DNA from: Lentisphaeria bacterium
GTDB taxonomy: Bacteria > Verrucomicrobiota > Lentisphaeria > Victivallales > UBA1829
Direction: 5' to 3'
NCBI GenBank assembly: GCA_017963105.1
Contig: JAGCTY010000104.1
Coordinates: 1 to 62,243, forward strand
DNA length: 62,243 nt
Part shown: piece after piece, positions 34,708 to 44,319 of the stretch
Position numbering within the stretch: the first letter of the stretch is position 1
Layout: every line of letters starts with the position of its first letter
Position numbers and translations under genes: made by a program
Notes under the pieces: model-generated
The model's database searches: none
Seen by the model: the letters and a program-made list of their open reading frames with translations, nothing else
What the model was told of the DNA's origin: nothing

Positions 34708-36494
34708 AACCGGTTCAAATCGCATTGTGTGCCGCGGTGTTGTTCGGCTGGGGCGTCCTGTTCGCGCAGGGCGGTTTCGGCGGACAGCAGGGCGCACAAC
34801 AGGGTGGCTTCCGGGGCGTGCAGCGAGGTTTCGGCGCCCGGCAGAACGAGGCTGGCGGACAACAACGGCAGCAGGGGGCACGGCAGGGCAATTCCGGCGG
34901 TCAGCAGAATCGCTTCGGCGGCCAGCAGGGCGGGCAGCGTCCTGCCGGAATGCCCGGCGGTTTCGGAGGGGGACAAGGCGACTTTGGCGGCCAGCAAGGC
35001 GGCTTCGGCGGCGCACCCGGAATGCCCGGTGGATTCGGAGGGTTCCCGCCCGGGGCAGGTGCGGCGGCGCGCCCGGAAACGAAGCTGAAACGGCCGTTCG
35101 GAGCCGGGCAATACGACACCTCGGCGTTCATGGCGGGCGAGATCCACGTCAACCTCGTGCTGTTCGAATGCAACGGTAAAGTCGACGCCAAATCCGAGAC
35201 CTGGAACAAGGACGAGATCGCGAAGGTGATCGGCCACGTCAAAAAAGCCTGCGCCTGGTGGGAGGAGATGTGGAAGCGGAAGAACTATATCGGCGAGCTG
35301 CATTTCACGGTCGACCTGGAGCACGCGGAGACGCCGTTCCAGACCTCCTACGAACCGATCACGCACGGCGCGTACCTCGACGACCGTCTGTGGATCGGCG
35401 AATTCCTGAACGCACAGGGGTATTCCGGCGACAAAACCCGGATGTTGTACCAGTACACCGCCGACACGATCGAGAAGCACAACGCCGATTTCGCGTTCAA
35501 CATCTTCGTCGTAAAAGCCGACAACGACCGCGACCACTATTTCTCGGACAATTACCGGTCCTACACGCTGGGACGGCAGCGCGAGGGCGTTTCCGATACC
35601 TACATCCTGACGGCGTATTCCAAACCCTACGACTGGTATTCCTCGCAGTCCTTCGCGCATGAAATGGCGCACATCTTCGGCGCGGCCGACGAGTATCAGG
35701 GGCAGGGCAACTACAACGAGCGCTCCGGGTATTACGGCGTGCAGAACACGAACGCCCCGGACGGCAACCCGAACCGGAACAGCATCGTGCCCAGCCTGAT
35801 GAACAGCTCGATCTCGACGGCGTTCGAACGGCACACCACCTCGCCGCAGTCGCTGGAAATGGTCGGCTGGCGGGATTCCGACGGCGACCGCATCATCGAC
35901 GTGCTGGACGCGCCGATCGAGGCCACGGATTTTTCGTCGAAGCTGAAACTTTCCGATTCGGTTTATTCTTTCTCCGGCACGTTCACGGTCCAGAAAGTCC
36001 CCAACTACAATAACACGAAGGCGGTCACGATCAATTCCGTGGACAAACTGCTTTACCGTTACGGCGAATCAGGCGAATGGAAATCGGACAGCGACAAGGA
36101 CTGGGGCGAGGAAAGCAGGACCATCTCTCAACAGTTCAAGATTCCTGCAAACTCCGTTCTTCAATGGAAAGTCGTCGACTCCAGCGGAACCGCGGAATCG
36201 AAGACCTACACGATCGGCGGCGTACGCGATCCGAAGGTCGGGATCAACCGCGAAACGGGTTCCGCCAAATTCAGTTTCACCCCCGCCACGGCCGACACCG
36301 GGATCATCCGGTACAAACTCCGCGTGGACGAAAAGGTGTGCGATCTCGCCGAAGGGAAATCCTCTTATACCCTGTCCGGGCTTCCCTCCGGCAGACACGC
36401 CTGGGCGGTCCAGGGGGTCTATGCCGATTCGACCGTCACCGACTGGCTTTCCTGCGGCTCGTTCACGATGCCCGCCAAAACTTCGAATCCGTAA
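34704..36494 (+). CDS. Secreted metzincin-like metalloprotease
   Basis: This 596-residue protein has a signal peptide (about 1-21) and then a Gly/Gln/Phe-rich low-complexity stretch (22-122). A zincin domain (about 140-400) carries HEMAHIFGAADEY: zinc ligands His319 and His323 with catalytic Glu320, and Asp329 in the third-ligand place, as in snapalysin and M64-type enzymes. SLMNSS further on can serve as the Met-turn. Two beta-rich, fibronectin-like modules follow (about 410-596). The protein is presumably exported and acts on extracellular protein or glycoprotein; its substrate is unknown. An AGGGA lies ahead of the ATG. Confidence 0.82.
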   Translation: MKPVQIALCAAVLFGWGVLFAQGGFGGQQGAQQGGFRGVQRGFGARQNEAGGQQRQQGARQGNSGGQQNRFGGQQGGQRPAGMPGGFGGGQGDFGGQQGGFGGAPGMPGGFGGFPPGAGAAARPETKLKRPFGAGQYDTSAFMAGEIHVNLVLFECNGKVDAKSETWNKDEIAKVIGHVKKACAWWEEMWKRKNYIGELHFTVDLEHAETPFQTSYEPITHGAYLDDRLWIGEFLNAQGYSGDKTRMLYQYTADTIEKHNADFAFNIFVVKADNDRDHYFSDNYRSYTLGRQREGVSDTYILTAYSKPYDWYSSQSFAHEMAHIFGAADEYQGQGNYNERSGYYGVQNTNAPDGNPNRNSIVPSLMNSSISTAFERHTTSPQSLEMVGWRDSDGDRIIDVLDAPIEATDFSSKLKLSDSVYSFSGTFTVQKVPNYNNTKAVTINSVDKLLYRYGESGEWKSDSDKDWGEESRTISQQFKIPANSVLQWKVVDSSGTAESKTYTIGGVRDPKVGINRETGSAKFSFTPATADTGIIRYKLRVDEKVCDLAEGKSSYTLSGLPSGRHAWAVQGVYADSTVTDWLSCGSFTMPAKTSNP

Positions 36495-36543
36495 CGGGGT
36501 CCGTTCCAGCCCATCAGAACGGCTCACAGAATCCAGAAACAGA

Positions 36544-36585
36544 GAAAAGAAAAACCGCTGGAATCTTGCTGAATTCCAACGGTTT
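36544..36585 (-). terminator. Terminator downstream of tRNA-Val
   Basis: On the minus strand the stem AAACCG/CGGTTT encloses an inner GGAAT/ATTCC and is followed by TTTCTTTTC. The plus-strand reading could also stop the metzincin transcript, but its T-tail is weaker. Confidence 0.8.
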
Positions 36586-36599
36586 AGCTTGGTGCAGAA

Positions 36600-36676
36600 T
36601 GGTGGGCGTAGTAGAACTCGAATCTACGACCTCCACGATGTCAACGTGGCGCTCTAACCAACTGAGCTATACGCCC
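36600..36676 (-). tRNA. tRNA-Val (anticodon GAC)
   Basis: On the minus strand the acceptor GGGCGTA/TACGCCC, D arm with AGCTCAGTTGGTTAGAGC, anticodon stem CCACG/CGTGG with loop TTGACAT, and T arm with GATTCGAGTTC are complete. CCA is encoded (36602-36600). A consensus promoter lies upstream. Confidence 0.96.
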
Positions 36677-36702
36677 TCAACTCATAAATGAGGATAGTAT
36701 TT

Positions 36703-36730
36703 ACTATACCACCGATTCCCGGAAAGTCAA
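36703..36730 (-). promoter_or_regulatory. Promoter of tRNA-Val
   Basis: On the minus strand TTGACT (36730-36725), a 16-bp spacer and TATAGT (36708-36703). Apart from this and the terminator at 36934, the stretch 36677-37001 holds nothing I can name. Confidence 0.75.
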
Positions 36731-36933
36731 GCCGGAATTCCGAAAAATGCGAAAAAAAACGGCTACTTTGACTGTTGTAAAAGAAAGAGCAACGGTCAAG
36801 CGGGGGGTGCAGCGGTTCGTCGAACAGAAACCGGGATGGCAAATCCGCTCGCGCAGGACCTTTTTCGCGAGCAACACCACCCATCTGCGCGCGCCGATCG
36901 ATCCTCGCGGAGCTTCATGGCGCTGTGGCGTGG

Positions 36934-36971
36934 AAAAAAACGCGCCCGGAGGGGAATGCCTCCGGACGCGC
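36934..36971 (-). terminator. Terminator of the EF-G-like gene
   Basis: On the minus strand a long GC stem (GCGCGT-CCGGAGG paired with CCTCCGG-GCGCG) runs straight into seven T residues. Confidence 0.92.
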
Positions 36972-37001
36972 TGAAGTTCGATCTGAGATACTTGAAAAGG
37001 C

Positions 37002-39032
37002 TTATTCGTCCTCTTCGGAATCGTCATGGAACTTGCTGATGATGTCGTTCATGACGTTCGGCGGAACGGTCTCGTAGCGCGCGAAATCGACTTCATAGGA
37101 GCCCTGTCCCTGGGTCATGGACCGGAGTTCTGTGGCGAACTTCTGGATTTCGGCTTCAGGGACTTCTGCTTCGAGGACCTGGAGTCCGTCCTGCATGCTC
37201 ATGCCGAGGATGCGGCCGCGCTTGTGGTTGAGCGCGCCGTTGACGTCACCGGTGTAGGCGTCGGGAATCATGACCTTGATGTTCATGATGGGTTCGAGCA
37301 GGGCCGGACGGGACTTCTGCATGGCGTCCTTGAAGGCGCGGCGGGTGGCGATCTTGAACGCCATTTCGGAGGAGTCGACTTCGTGGTACTTACCGTCGAA
37401 CACGGTCACGCGCATGTTTTCGACCACGCAGCCTGCGAGCGGGCCGCGTTCCATGGCCTCGTGGATGCCCTTTTCGACCGCGGGGATGAAGTTCTTCGGG
37501 ATGGCGCCGCCGACGATGGCGTTGACGAATTCATAGCCGCCGTCGAAGGGTTCCATGCGGAGATGCACTTCGGCGAACTGGCCGTGGCCGCCGGACTGCT
37601 TTTTGTGGCGGTAGGCGGCTTCGCCGCGGCCCTGGATGGTCTCGCGGTAGGCGATCTTCGGGAGCTCGAGGCGGACATCGACCTTCGCGGTGGCCTTGAG
37701 GTTCTTGATGGCGATGTTGATGTGCTGTTCGCCCATGCCTTTGAGGAGGGATTCATGGGTCTCGTCGTTGCGCTCGATGTAGAGGGTCGGGTCGCATTCG
37801 GAGAGGCGCTGGAGGCCCTGGATGATCTTGTCCTCGTCGCCGCTCTTGGTGGCGTACAGTGCGAAGGAGATGACGGGCTTCGGATAGACCTGGCGCGGCA
37901 TGGCGTGGTTGTCTTTGGTGGCGCCGAGGGTGTCGCCGGTGGTGGTGCCTTTGAGCTTGGCGACGCCGACGATGCAGCCGGGGCAGACTTCCTCGACCGG
38001 GATCTGGTTCTTGCCCTGGAGCAGGACGAGCTGGCCGACGCGTTCCTTGGTGCCCTTGCTGAGGTTCAGCATATCGGTGTTGCACGCGATCTTGCCGGTG
38101 AGGACGCGGAGATACGCCATCTGGCCGATGAAGGGGTCGAGGGCGCTCTTGAAGACGTAGGCGGCTGCGGGGCCGTCTTCCGCCGGGACGATCTCAGTGC
38201 CGTCTTCGGCCTTGCGGACGCGCTCGAGCGGGTTCGGCATGAGGGAGACGACGCCGTCCATGAGTTCGGTGACGCCGATGTCCTTCGCGGTGGAGCCCGC
38301 GAAGACGGGGACGAGGCTGCCGGAGAAGATGGCCTTGTGGAGGCCCTTGGCGATTTCCTCGCCGGTGAGCTCTTCGCCTTCGAGGTAGCGCTCCATGAGC
38401 GCCTCGTCGGATTCCGCGGCGGCGTCCTTCAGCATCGTGCGGTACTCTTCCACGACGTCCTTGAGGTCGGCCGGGATTTCGCTGTCCGGCGTGTCAAGCA
38501 CGCTGATGACCTTGGAGAGGCCGGCTTCCTTGCCGACGGGGAGGGTCATCGGGACGCAGACGGTCTTGCCATAGGCCTCCTGGAGATGCTCCAGGATGGT
38601 GTCGAAGCTGGCGCGTTCGCGGTCGAGGCGGTTCACGAAGACCATGCGGGGGAGGAGGAAATCGCGGGCGAAAGACCAGGCGCGGGTGGAGCCGATCTGG
38701 ATGCCGTCGACGCCGTCGAGGACGATCACGGCAAAGCCGCAGGAACGGAAGGAGGAAATGACTTCGCCGACGAACTCGCCGTAGCCGGGAGTGTCGGTCA
38801 GGAAGAGCTTGTGGTCCTTCCAGTCGCAGTGCATGAACGAAGCGTAGATGCTGGAACGCTTGTCCTGCTCGTCGGGGGTAAAGTCGGAAACGCTGGTCTT
38901 GGCGTCGACGGAGCCGAGACGGTCGACTGCGCCGGCCTTGAACAGCATGAGGTCGCAAAGCGTGGTTTTGCCGCAGCCGTTGTGACCGGCGACGACGAAG
39001 TTGCGGATCTGCGCGGAATTGGTGATCTTCAT
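37002..39032 (-). CDS. EF-G-like translational GTPase (FusA2/EF-G2 type)
   Basis: The start at 39032 (MKITNSAQIRN) follows AGGAG and gives 676 residues. All five EF-G domains are present, ending in a DDSEEDE tail. The G motifs differ from the canonical EF-G: GHNGCGKTT (16-24), DTPGYGEF, NRLD in place of NKMD. The QSGGHGQFAEV and HKRGRILGM blocks of domains IV and V are kept. This is the second EF-G paralog type known from mycobacteria and Thermus, whose role is unclear, possibly in stress or ribosome recycling. It has its own consensus promoter. Confidence 0.9.
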   Translation of the reverse strand: MKITNSAQIRNFVVAGHNGCGKTTLCDLMLFKAGAVDRLGSVDAKTSVSDFTPDEQDKRSSIYASFMHCDWKDHKLFLTDTPGYGEFVGEVISSFRSCGFAVIVLDGVDGIQIGSTRAWSFARDFLLPRMVFVNRLDRERASFDTILEHLQEAYGKTVCVPMTLPVGKEAGLSKVISVLDTPDSEIPADLKDVVEEYRTMLKDAAAESDEALMERYLEGEELTGEEIAKGLHKAIFSGSLVPVFAGSTAKDIGVTELMDGVVSLMPNPLERVRKAEDGTEIVPAEDGPAAAYVFKSALDPFIGQMAYLRVLTGKIACNTDMLNLSKGTKERVGQLVLLQGKNQIPVEEVCPGCIVGVAKLKGTTTGDTLGATKDNHAMPRQVYPKPVISFALYATKSGDEDKIIQGLQRLSECDPTLYIERNDETHESLLKGMGEQHINIAIKNLKATAKVDVRLELPKIAYRETIQGRGEAAYRHKKQSGGHGQFAEVHLRMEPFDGGYEFVNAIVGGAIPKNFIPAVEKGIHEAMERGPLAGCVVENMRVTVFDGKYHEVDSSEMAFKIATRRAFKDAMQKSRPALLEPIMNIKVMIPDAYTGDVNGALNHKRGRILGMSMQDGLQVLEAEVPEAEIQKFATELRSMTQGQGSYEVDFARYETVPPNVMNDIISKFHDDSEEDE

Positions 39033-39169
39033 TTGGTGGTTTGCTCCTATATGTGAGTTTGAATTGTTTTCGACTGCGGCGGCCGCAAGTTCAAAATGCA
39101 CGGATTCCAGCCGGGCTTCCGATCCGCGCGGCGCGTGATTTCAATGCGGTCGCAAAAACTTATCCTCTA

Positions 39170-39198
39170 ATAATAGCACGTCTTTCCGCGGATGTCAA
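39170..39198 (-). promoter_or_regulatory. Promoter of the EF-G-like gene
   Basis: On the minus strand TTGACA (39198-39193), a 17-bp spacer and TATTAT (39175-39170). The -35 is perfect. Confidence 0.85.
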
Positions 39199-39309
39199 AC
39201 CGTTTTGACACAAAATGGTACTTTTCTTTTGTGTTTCGGCGGTTTTGACGGGATCGCCGGGGCAGGGGAAAGGCGTTTCGAAGAGCCGTCCGGACCATCC
39301 GGTCGGACG

Positions 39310-40683
39310 TTACAGCAGCTCGTCGTCCTTCACGACGTTCGGCACCTGGAAGTCGCTCAGCTCGACGAACTCGTTCCGTTTGTAGTTCAGCACGGCGCGG
39401 ACCAGGGACGGGATGGGCAGCGTGGTGATGATCGACATGATGATGACGGCGTTGAAGAACCGGTCGTCGAGGATGCCGGCGTCCTTGCCGATGGCCGCCG
39501 CGGCGAGCGTGGCGGAGAGCTGGGGCACGGTCATGAGCCCGGCGGCAAGGCTGGCCTTGTGGCTGTAGCCGGAAAGTTTCATGGCGGCGAACCCGCTGCC
39601 GACCTTGCTGACGATGAGGCCGGCCACGGTCAGGAGCACGATCACGATGTTGCCCATCTGGAAAAACGCGCTGAAGTCGGTCTTCATGCCGATGGAGATG
39701 AACAGGAACGGGATCAGGAAGCCGTAGCCGATGCTCTCGAACCGTTTGAACAGCAGCTGGTCGCGTTCGCGCACCACGCGCGAAAGCCCCAGGCCGGCGA
39801 TGAACGCGCCGACCACCAGGTTGATGCCGAAGATCTCGCCGACGATGACCGTGACCAGGATCATGAGGAGCAGGAGCGTGATCACGATGTCGTCGCTGAG
39901 CTTGAAATGTGACAGCACCCAGCGTCCGAAGCTGTTCGTGATGAGGATCATCGCCCCCAGGTACACCAGCACGATCAGCAGGAAGACCGGCAGGAAGCTG
40001 TTCCCCAGCAGATGCGTGTCCATGTGGTCGAAGATCGACAGCGTACCGCGTCCGACCATGTGCGAGATGTTCTGCGACTGACGGAAGAGCTGTACGCTGA
40101 CGGCCAGCAGGATGATCGAGGAGATGTCCGTGATGACAGTGGAGATCAGGACCGCCGCGCCGAACCGCGTGTGCGAGAGCTTCAGCTCGCGGATGACCGG
40201 GAACACGATGCCGACCGAGTGCGAGGCGAAAAGCGAGGCATAGAGCACTTTGCCGGACAGCTCGTCCGGGCAGAAGTGCCAGTAGATCAGGTAGCCGGTC
40301 ACGGCGGGGATGAAGAACGTCAGGATGCTCAGCATGGCCACGGCTTTCCGGGCGGACCTGATCAGCCGGAAATCCGCCTCCATCCCGGCGAGCGCCATCA
40401 GAAACATCAGGCCGAGCGATCCGAGCGAATCCACGAACGTGTTGAACTGCTGCGCCGTGTTCGCCGCCGTCTGCGCCTCCTCGCCCGGCGTCCCGAGGAA
40501 GCTCAGCCATTTCGAGAGGACCGCCACCAGGTCGAACCCGAGCAGCCCGTTCGATCCGATGAGCATCCCGACCACCAGCAGGGCGATCACGTTCGGGATA
40601 TGGTATTTGCGGAGAAGAAACGGGAATACCGCCATCAGTGCGGTCAGCGCGATGAAGAGGATCAGGAAGGAGGAGTCGTTCAT
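39310..40683 (-). CDS. Cation:proton antiporter (CPA2/Kef type), membrane part only
   Basis: This 457-residue protein has about twelve hydrophobic segments. It shows the CPA2 lines LALAGMEADF, FASHSVGIVFPVIREL and LVVGAFIAGLGLSRV, with an acidic ion-site region in ...TVITDISSIILL. It ends soon after the last membrane segment, with no RCK/TrkA domain as in KefB/KefC. Sodium or potassium exchange against protons is expected. It is monocistronic, with a consensus promoter at 40744-40772. Confidence 0.88.
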   Translation of the reverse strand: MNDSSFLILFIALTALMAVFPFLLRKYHIPNVIALLVVGMLIGSNGLLGFDLVAVLSKWLSFLGTPGEEAQTAANTAQQFNTFVDSLGSLGLMFLMALAGMEADFRLIRSARKAVAMLSILTFFIPAVTGYLIYWHFCPDELSGKVLYASLFASHSVGIVFPVIRELKLSHTRFGAAVLISTVITDISSIILLAVSVQLFRQSQNISHMVGRGTLSIFDHMDTHLLGNSFLPVFLLIVLVYLGAMILITNSFGRWVLSHFKLSDDIVITLLLLMILVTVIVGEIFGINLVVGAFIAGLGLSRVVRERDQLLFKRFESIGYGFLIPFLFISIGMKTDFSAFFQMGNIVIVLLTVAGLIVSKVGSGFAAMKLSGYSHKASLAAGLMTVPQLSATLAAAAIGKDAGILDDRFFNAVIIMSIITTLPIPSLVRAVLNYKRNEFVELSDFQVPNVVKDDELL

Positions 40684-40743
40684 GGTATTCCGGTGTTGCC
40701 TGGTATTCGGACGGATGGACAGCGCGTTTCCGCGTTATCCCGT

Positions 40744-40772
40744 ACTATACCATCATCCGTGCCATTTTTCAA
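40744..40772 (-). promoter_or_regulatory. Promoter of the antiporter gene
   Basis: On the minus strand TTGAAA (40772-40767), a 17-bp spacer and TATAGT (40749-40744). Confidence 0.8.
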
Positions 40773-40869
40773 GACGGGTATCCGGGAAATGCATGAAAAA
40801 ACGAACGGAACCGCCCTCTTCCGCCCTGATCCGGGAGCCGGACTTTTGCATACATGTCGTGTTTCCCGG

Positions 40870-40898
40870 TTGAAAAACATTGAAACAGAGAGTATATT
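40870..40898 (+). promoter_or_regulatory. Promoter of the MATE gene
   Basis: TTGAAA (40870-40875), a 17-bp spacer and TATATT (40893-40898), about 43 bp ahead of the ATG. Confidence 0.82.
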
Positions 40899-40940
40899 AT
40901 AATTTGCCCTGTTTATGAAAGCAAGCCGAGGGGGCTATTC

Positions 40941-42356
40941 ATGGCCAAAGATCTTACGAGGGGAAATCCCCTGAAAATCATTCTGCTCTTTTCGATCCCG
41001 CTGGCGATCGGAAACGCCTGCAACCAGCTTTACACCATGGTCGACCTGATGATCGTGGGGCGCTGGTGCGGACCGGACAAGCTCGCCGCGGTCGGCAACG
41101 CCGGGTCTGTCATCTTCATGCTGCTCGGGTTCTTCTGGGGGCTTCCCGCGGGGTTCACGATCATCACGGGGCAGAGGTTCGGCGCGAAGGACGCGTCCGG
41201 CGTGCGGAGGTCGTTCTGTGCGTCGATTGTGCTGTGTTCTGCGCTGGTGGCGGCGGTCACGCTGGTGTTTCTGGCGTTTCTGCGGCCGATCCTGGTCACG
41301 ATGAAGACGCCGGACAACATCCTGGAGGATTCCCTGAAATATCTGCGGATCATCGTGGCGGGCACGCCGTCCATGACGTTCTACCTGCTGATGTCGTTCC
41401 TGATGCGGTCGCTGGGCGACAGCAAACGCCCGCTGTACGTGATCGTGTTTTCATCGTTCCTGAACGCCGGGCTCGACCTGCTGCTGGTCTGCAAGTTCGG
41501 TCTGGACGTGGCGGGCGCGGCGTACGCGACTGTCTTTTCGCAGCTCATTTCCGGCCTGATCTGCCTCGGGATCATCCTGAAGAAATTCCCGGAGCTCCTG
41601 CCCGAGGGGCGTTCCGACTGGCGCATCGACTGGCGGTTCTACTGGGAGCATCTGCGCGTGGCGGTGCCGATGGCGCTCCAGTTCTCCGTGACCGGGCTCG
41701 GCTGCGTGATTCTGCAAAGCGCATTTAACCAGTTCGGATCGGGCACGGTGGCGGCGACCACGGCGGCGGGCCGCCTCGAGGGCCTGGTCTGCATCCCGTT
41801 CTTCGCCATCGGCACCACGCTGGCGGCGTACACGGCGCAGAACAGCGGCGCGAACAACTACCGGCGCATCCTGGTTGGCGTGCGCAGCGGGTGGCTGATC
41901 ACGGCGGCGATCTCGGTCGCCGGGGCGATCCTGATGATGGTCTTCAGCGCGCAGCTGCTTCAGATGTTCCTGGACATCGAGGCGTCGCCGGAAATCCTGA
42001 AGGACGGCCGCCAGTACATCTTTACGGTCGCGCCGGCGTACATCTCGCTCGGCATGATCCTGATCTTCCGCAACACGCTCCAGGGCATGGGGTGTTCGCT
42101 CGTGCCCCTGCTCGGCGGCGCCATGGAGACGGTCAGCCGCATTTTCACGGCGGTCTTCCTCGCGGAATGGTTCGGCTACACCGGCGCGTGCTTCGCATCC
42201 GGCATCACATGGACGATCACAGGCGTGATGCTGTGGTTTTATTATTTGTACGAAATCCGGGCCCGTCTGAAGGGCAAGCGCACCGATCTCGGCGCAAAGC
42301 ATCCCGTCGGACTGGGGCGTTCCTGCAAGTGCGCGAAGAGCTCCCGACCGACGTGA
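40941..42356 (+). CDS. MATE-family efflux transporter
   Basis: This 471-residue protein has twelve predicted membrane helices in two similar halves. The start GNPLKIILLFSIPLAIGNACNQLYTMVDLMIVGRW is typical of the bacterial MATE/DinF branch. It exports drugs or metabolites using a sodium or proton gradient; its substrate is unknown. GAGGGGG lies ten bases ahead of the ATG. It is monocistronic and convergent with the glycosyltransferase gene at 42408. Confidence 0.93.
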   Translation: MAKDLTRGNPLKIILLFSIPLAIGNACNQLYTMVDLMIVGRWCGPDKLAAVGNAGSVIFMLLGFFWGLPAGFTIITGQRFGAKDASGVRRSFCASIVLCSALVAAVTLVFLAFLRPILVTMKTPDNILEDSLKYLRIIVAGTPSMTFYLLMSFLMRSLGDSKRPLYVIVFSSFLNAGLDLLLVCKFGLDVAGAAYATVFSQLISGLICLGIILKKFPELLPEGRSDWRIDWRFYWEHLRVAVPMALQFSVTGLGCVILQSAFNQFGSGTVAATTAAGRLEGLVCIPFFAIGTTLAAYTAQNSGANNYRRILVGVRSGWLITAAISVAGAILMMVFSAQLLQMFLDIEASPEILKDGRQYIFTVAPAYISLGMILIFRNTLQGMGCSLVPLLGGAMETVSRIFTAVFLAEWFGYTGACFASGITWTITGVMLWFYYLYEIRARLKGKRTDLGAKHPVGLGRSCKCAKSSRPT

Positions 42357-42407
42357 CGGCGGTTTTTTTTGAGCGGGGAGCGAGGGAAAACAACGGAAGA
42401 TGGGCGG

Positions 42408-44294
42408 TCAGCGGCGGACCCGGGTATACAGTTCCGCGCCGCCGGGCATCGTCTCGCTTGCGAGATCGCCACGCTTCACCAGGGCGTCCAGAGCCGTCCG
42501 CATGTCGTCCGTCCAGAACGCCGCGGCCTGCGGCAGATAATCCGGATTATGTTCCGGCGGGCGCACGTACAGGCAGGTGAACCCGCCGTCGTCCAGCAGT
42601 TTCAGCAGGCTGTCCGCGTCCGGGATCTTCCCGCCGGGGAAATACTTGTCCTGGAAAAACGGCGTGCCGATCTCGCATCCGCGCGGGAAATACAGCGTGC
42701 GTTCCTCCAGGACCAGCAGACACTTCCCCCCGTTCGCGAGCTGTTCGTTCAGCAGATATACGGCGGGCAGCATGCTGTCCCCGGTACGTCCGTACAGCAC
42801 GTCGCGTCTGCCGTCCCCGCCTGAAAACGTCGCGCGCAGATTCGCACCGTAGGAGGAGAACACGGACGGCGGGAAGGAAAACAGCGAGAACGCGACGGCG
42901 GCCCACAGGACGATTCGTCCGGCGCGCCCGCGGACGATCGGGAAGGCGTCGCGCACGATGAGGGCGAGGAACGGCAGCGCGGGGATCAGGAACCGCGCCT
43001 GCGGCGAAGTGAGCATCCAGGACCCGACGAGGAACGCCAGCGGCAGGAGCGCGGCGCAAATGTGTTTCGGGCGGCGCCAGAGCACGACCAGGGCCAGGAA
43101 CGCCCACAGGAGCATCTGGAGCCCGTACACCCCGTCGAACATCCGGGAAAGCACGGGAAACGTCAGCCCCGGCAGAAGCAGGATGACGGTCACGATGGAA
43201 CGATTGGCGAATTTCGCCGTGCCGAGCAAATGGTGAAACTCCGACGTCATCGCATCCGGCGCGCCGAATACTCCGCCGAGGTACGGATAGCACGGATTGC
43301 CCGTCGCGATCCACGGCCGCTGATAGAACAGCAACGCGAAGAGCGCGCCCGCGAGCGCGGCGGTCAGCGCAAAGCGTACATGCCCGCCCCGTTTCCGCAG
43401 GAGGGCATACAGCAGGAACGCCGCACCCGCGACTCCGCCGGTCAGCTTGAACGCGGCCATTGCTCCGGCCAGGATTCCGCACGCGACGGCGAATCCGGGG
43501 GCGTCGGCACGTTTCCCGGGTGCTTTCAGTGCGGCGTCCGCGAGCAGGAGCCCGGCGGCCAGGATCGACCCCATCAGCGGTTCGACGTAGCCGGAGATCA
43601 TTACATGAACCGTCAGCGGCGCGATCAGGAACGACCCGGCGAAAACGCACGCCCCGGTCAGGTTGCGGCGTATGCTGCCGCACGCCAGCATGGTCAGCGA
43701 TGCGAAGAAGCACGCCGCACCGCCGTACAGCAGGAACTTGACCGACGCCAGCCCGGCGAACTTCATCATCGGCACGTACAGGAACTGCGGGAGCATCGGG
43801 AACCCGGAATACGGCAGGTCGCGGTACAGCAGAACGCGTCCGTCTGCGAGCCAGCGCTGCGGCACGGCGAGCTGATACACGCATTCATCCCAGCTCGCGG
43901 GGTACTGAAATGCGCCGATCGAGAGGAAGAGCAGGGGGACCAGGGCGATCAGGACCGCGAACGGCATTCGTTTCTGAACAGAAAATGAGGAGAAGACTTC
44001 TTTCCTGAATCGGATCAGGCATCCGATGCCGGCGAGGACCGGGAAGAGGCAGACCAGGCACGGAAACGTCCCCGTGCCGAGGCTCATCAGGACGGCGGCG
44101 CAGAAGAACGCGCAGACGGCGAATCCCGCGGCGAGGGAGACCAGCCACAGCGTCAGGCCGCGCATCATGCCGCGTCCGAGGCCGCACACACGCAGGAATC
44201 CGTATCCGGTCCCCGCGAATCCCGCCGCGAAGGCGAACGCCGCGAGCATGGCGGGCAGGAGCCCGCCGCACAGATGCGCCAGATATTCGGTCAT
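42408..44294 (-). CDS. Polytopic membrane glycosyltransferase-like protein
   Basis: This 628-residue protein has about 12-14 hydrophobic segments. The first loop contains YPASWDECVYQLAVPQRWL with Asp-Glu, as in the catalytic loop of the GT-C (PMT/ArnT-like) superfamily, and a C-terminal soluble domain (about 505-628). Such enzymes move sugars from a polyprenyl-phosphate donor to lipids or proteins in the periplasm. The acceptor is unknown. It lies 26 bp downstream of thyX and probably shares its transcript. Confidence 0.7.
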   Translation of the reverse strand: MTEYLAHLCGGLLPAMLAAFAFAAGFAGTGYGFLRVCGLGRGMMRGLTLWLVSLAAGFAVCAFFCAAVLMSLGTGTFPCLVCLFPVLAGIGCLIRFRKEVFSSFSVQKRMPFAVLIALVPLLFLSIGAFQYPASWDECVYQLAVPQRWLADGRVLLYRDLPYSGFPMLPQFLYVPMMKFAGLASVKFLLYGGAACFFASLTMLACGSIRRNLTGACVFAGSFLIAPLTVHVMISGYVEPLMGSILAAGLLLADAALKAPGKRADAPGFAVACGILAGAMAAFKLTGGVAGAAFLLYALLRKRGGHVRFALTAALAGALFALLFYQRPWIATGNPCYPYLGGVFGAPDAMTSEFHHLLGTAKFANRSIVTVILLLPGLTFPVLSRMFDGVYGLQMLLWAFLALVVLWRRPKHICAALLPLAFLVGSWMLTSPQARFLIPALPFLALIVRDAFPIVRGRAGRIVLWAAVAFSLFSFPPSVFSSYGANLRATFSGGDGRRDVLYGRTGDSMLPAVYLLNEQLANGGKCLLVLEERTLYFPRGCEIGTPFFQDKYFPGGKIPDADSLLKLLDDGGFTCLYVRPPEHNPDYLPQAAAFWTDDMRTALDALVKRGDLASETMPGGAELYTRVRR

Positions 44295-44319
44295 TCAGAC
44301 GCCCCGCCCGGAGAGCGCG

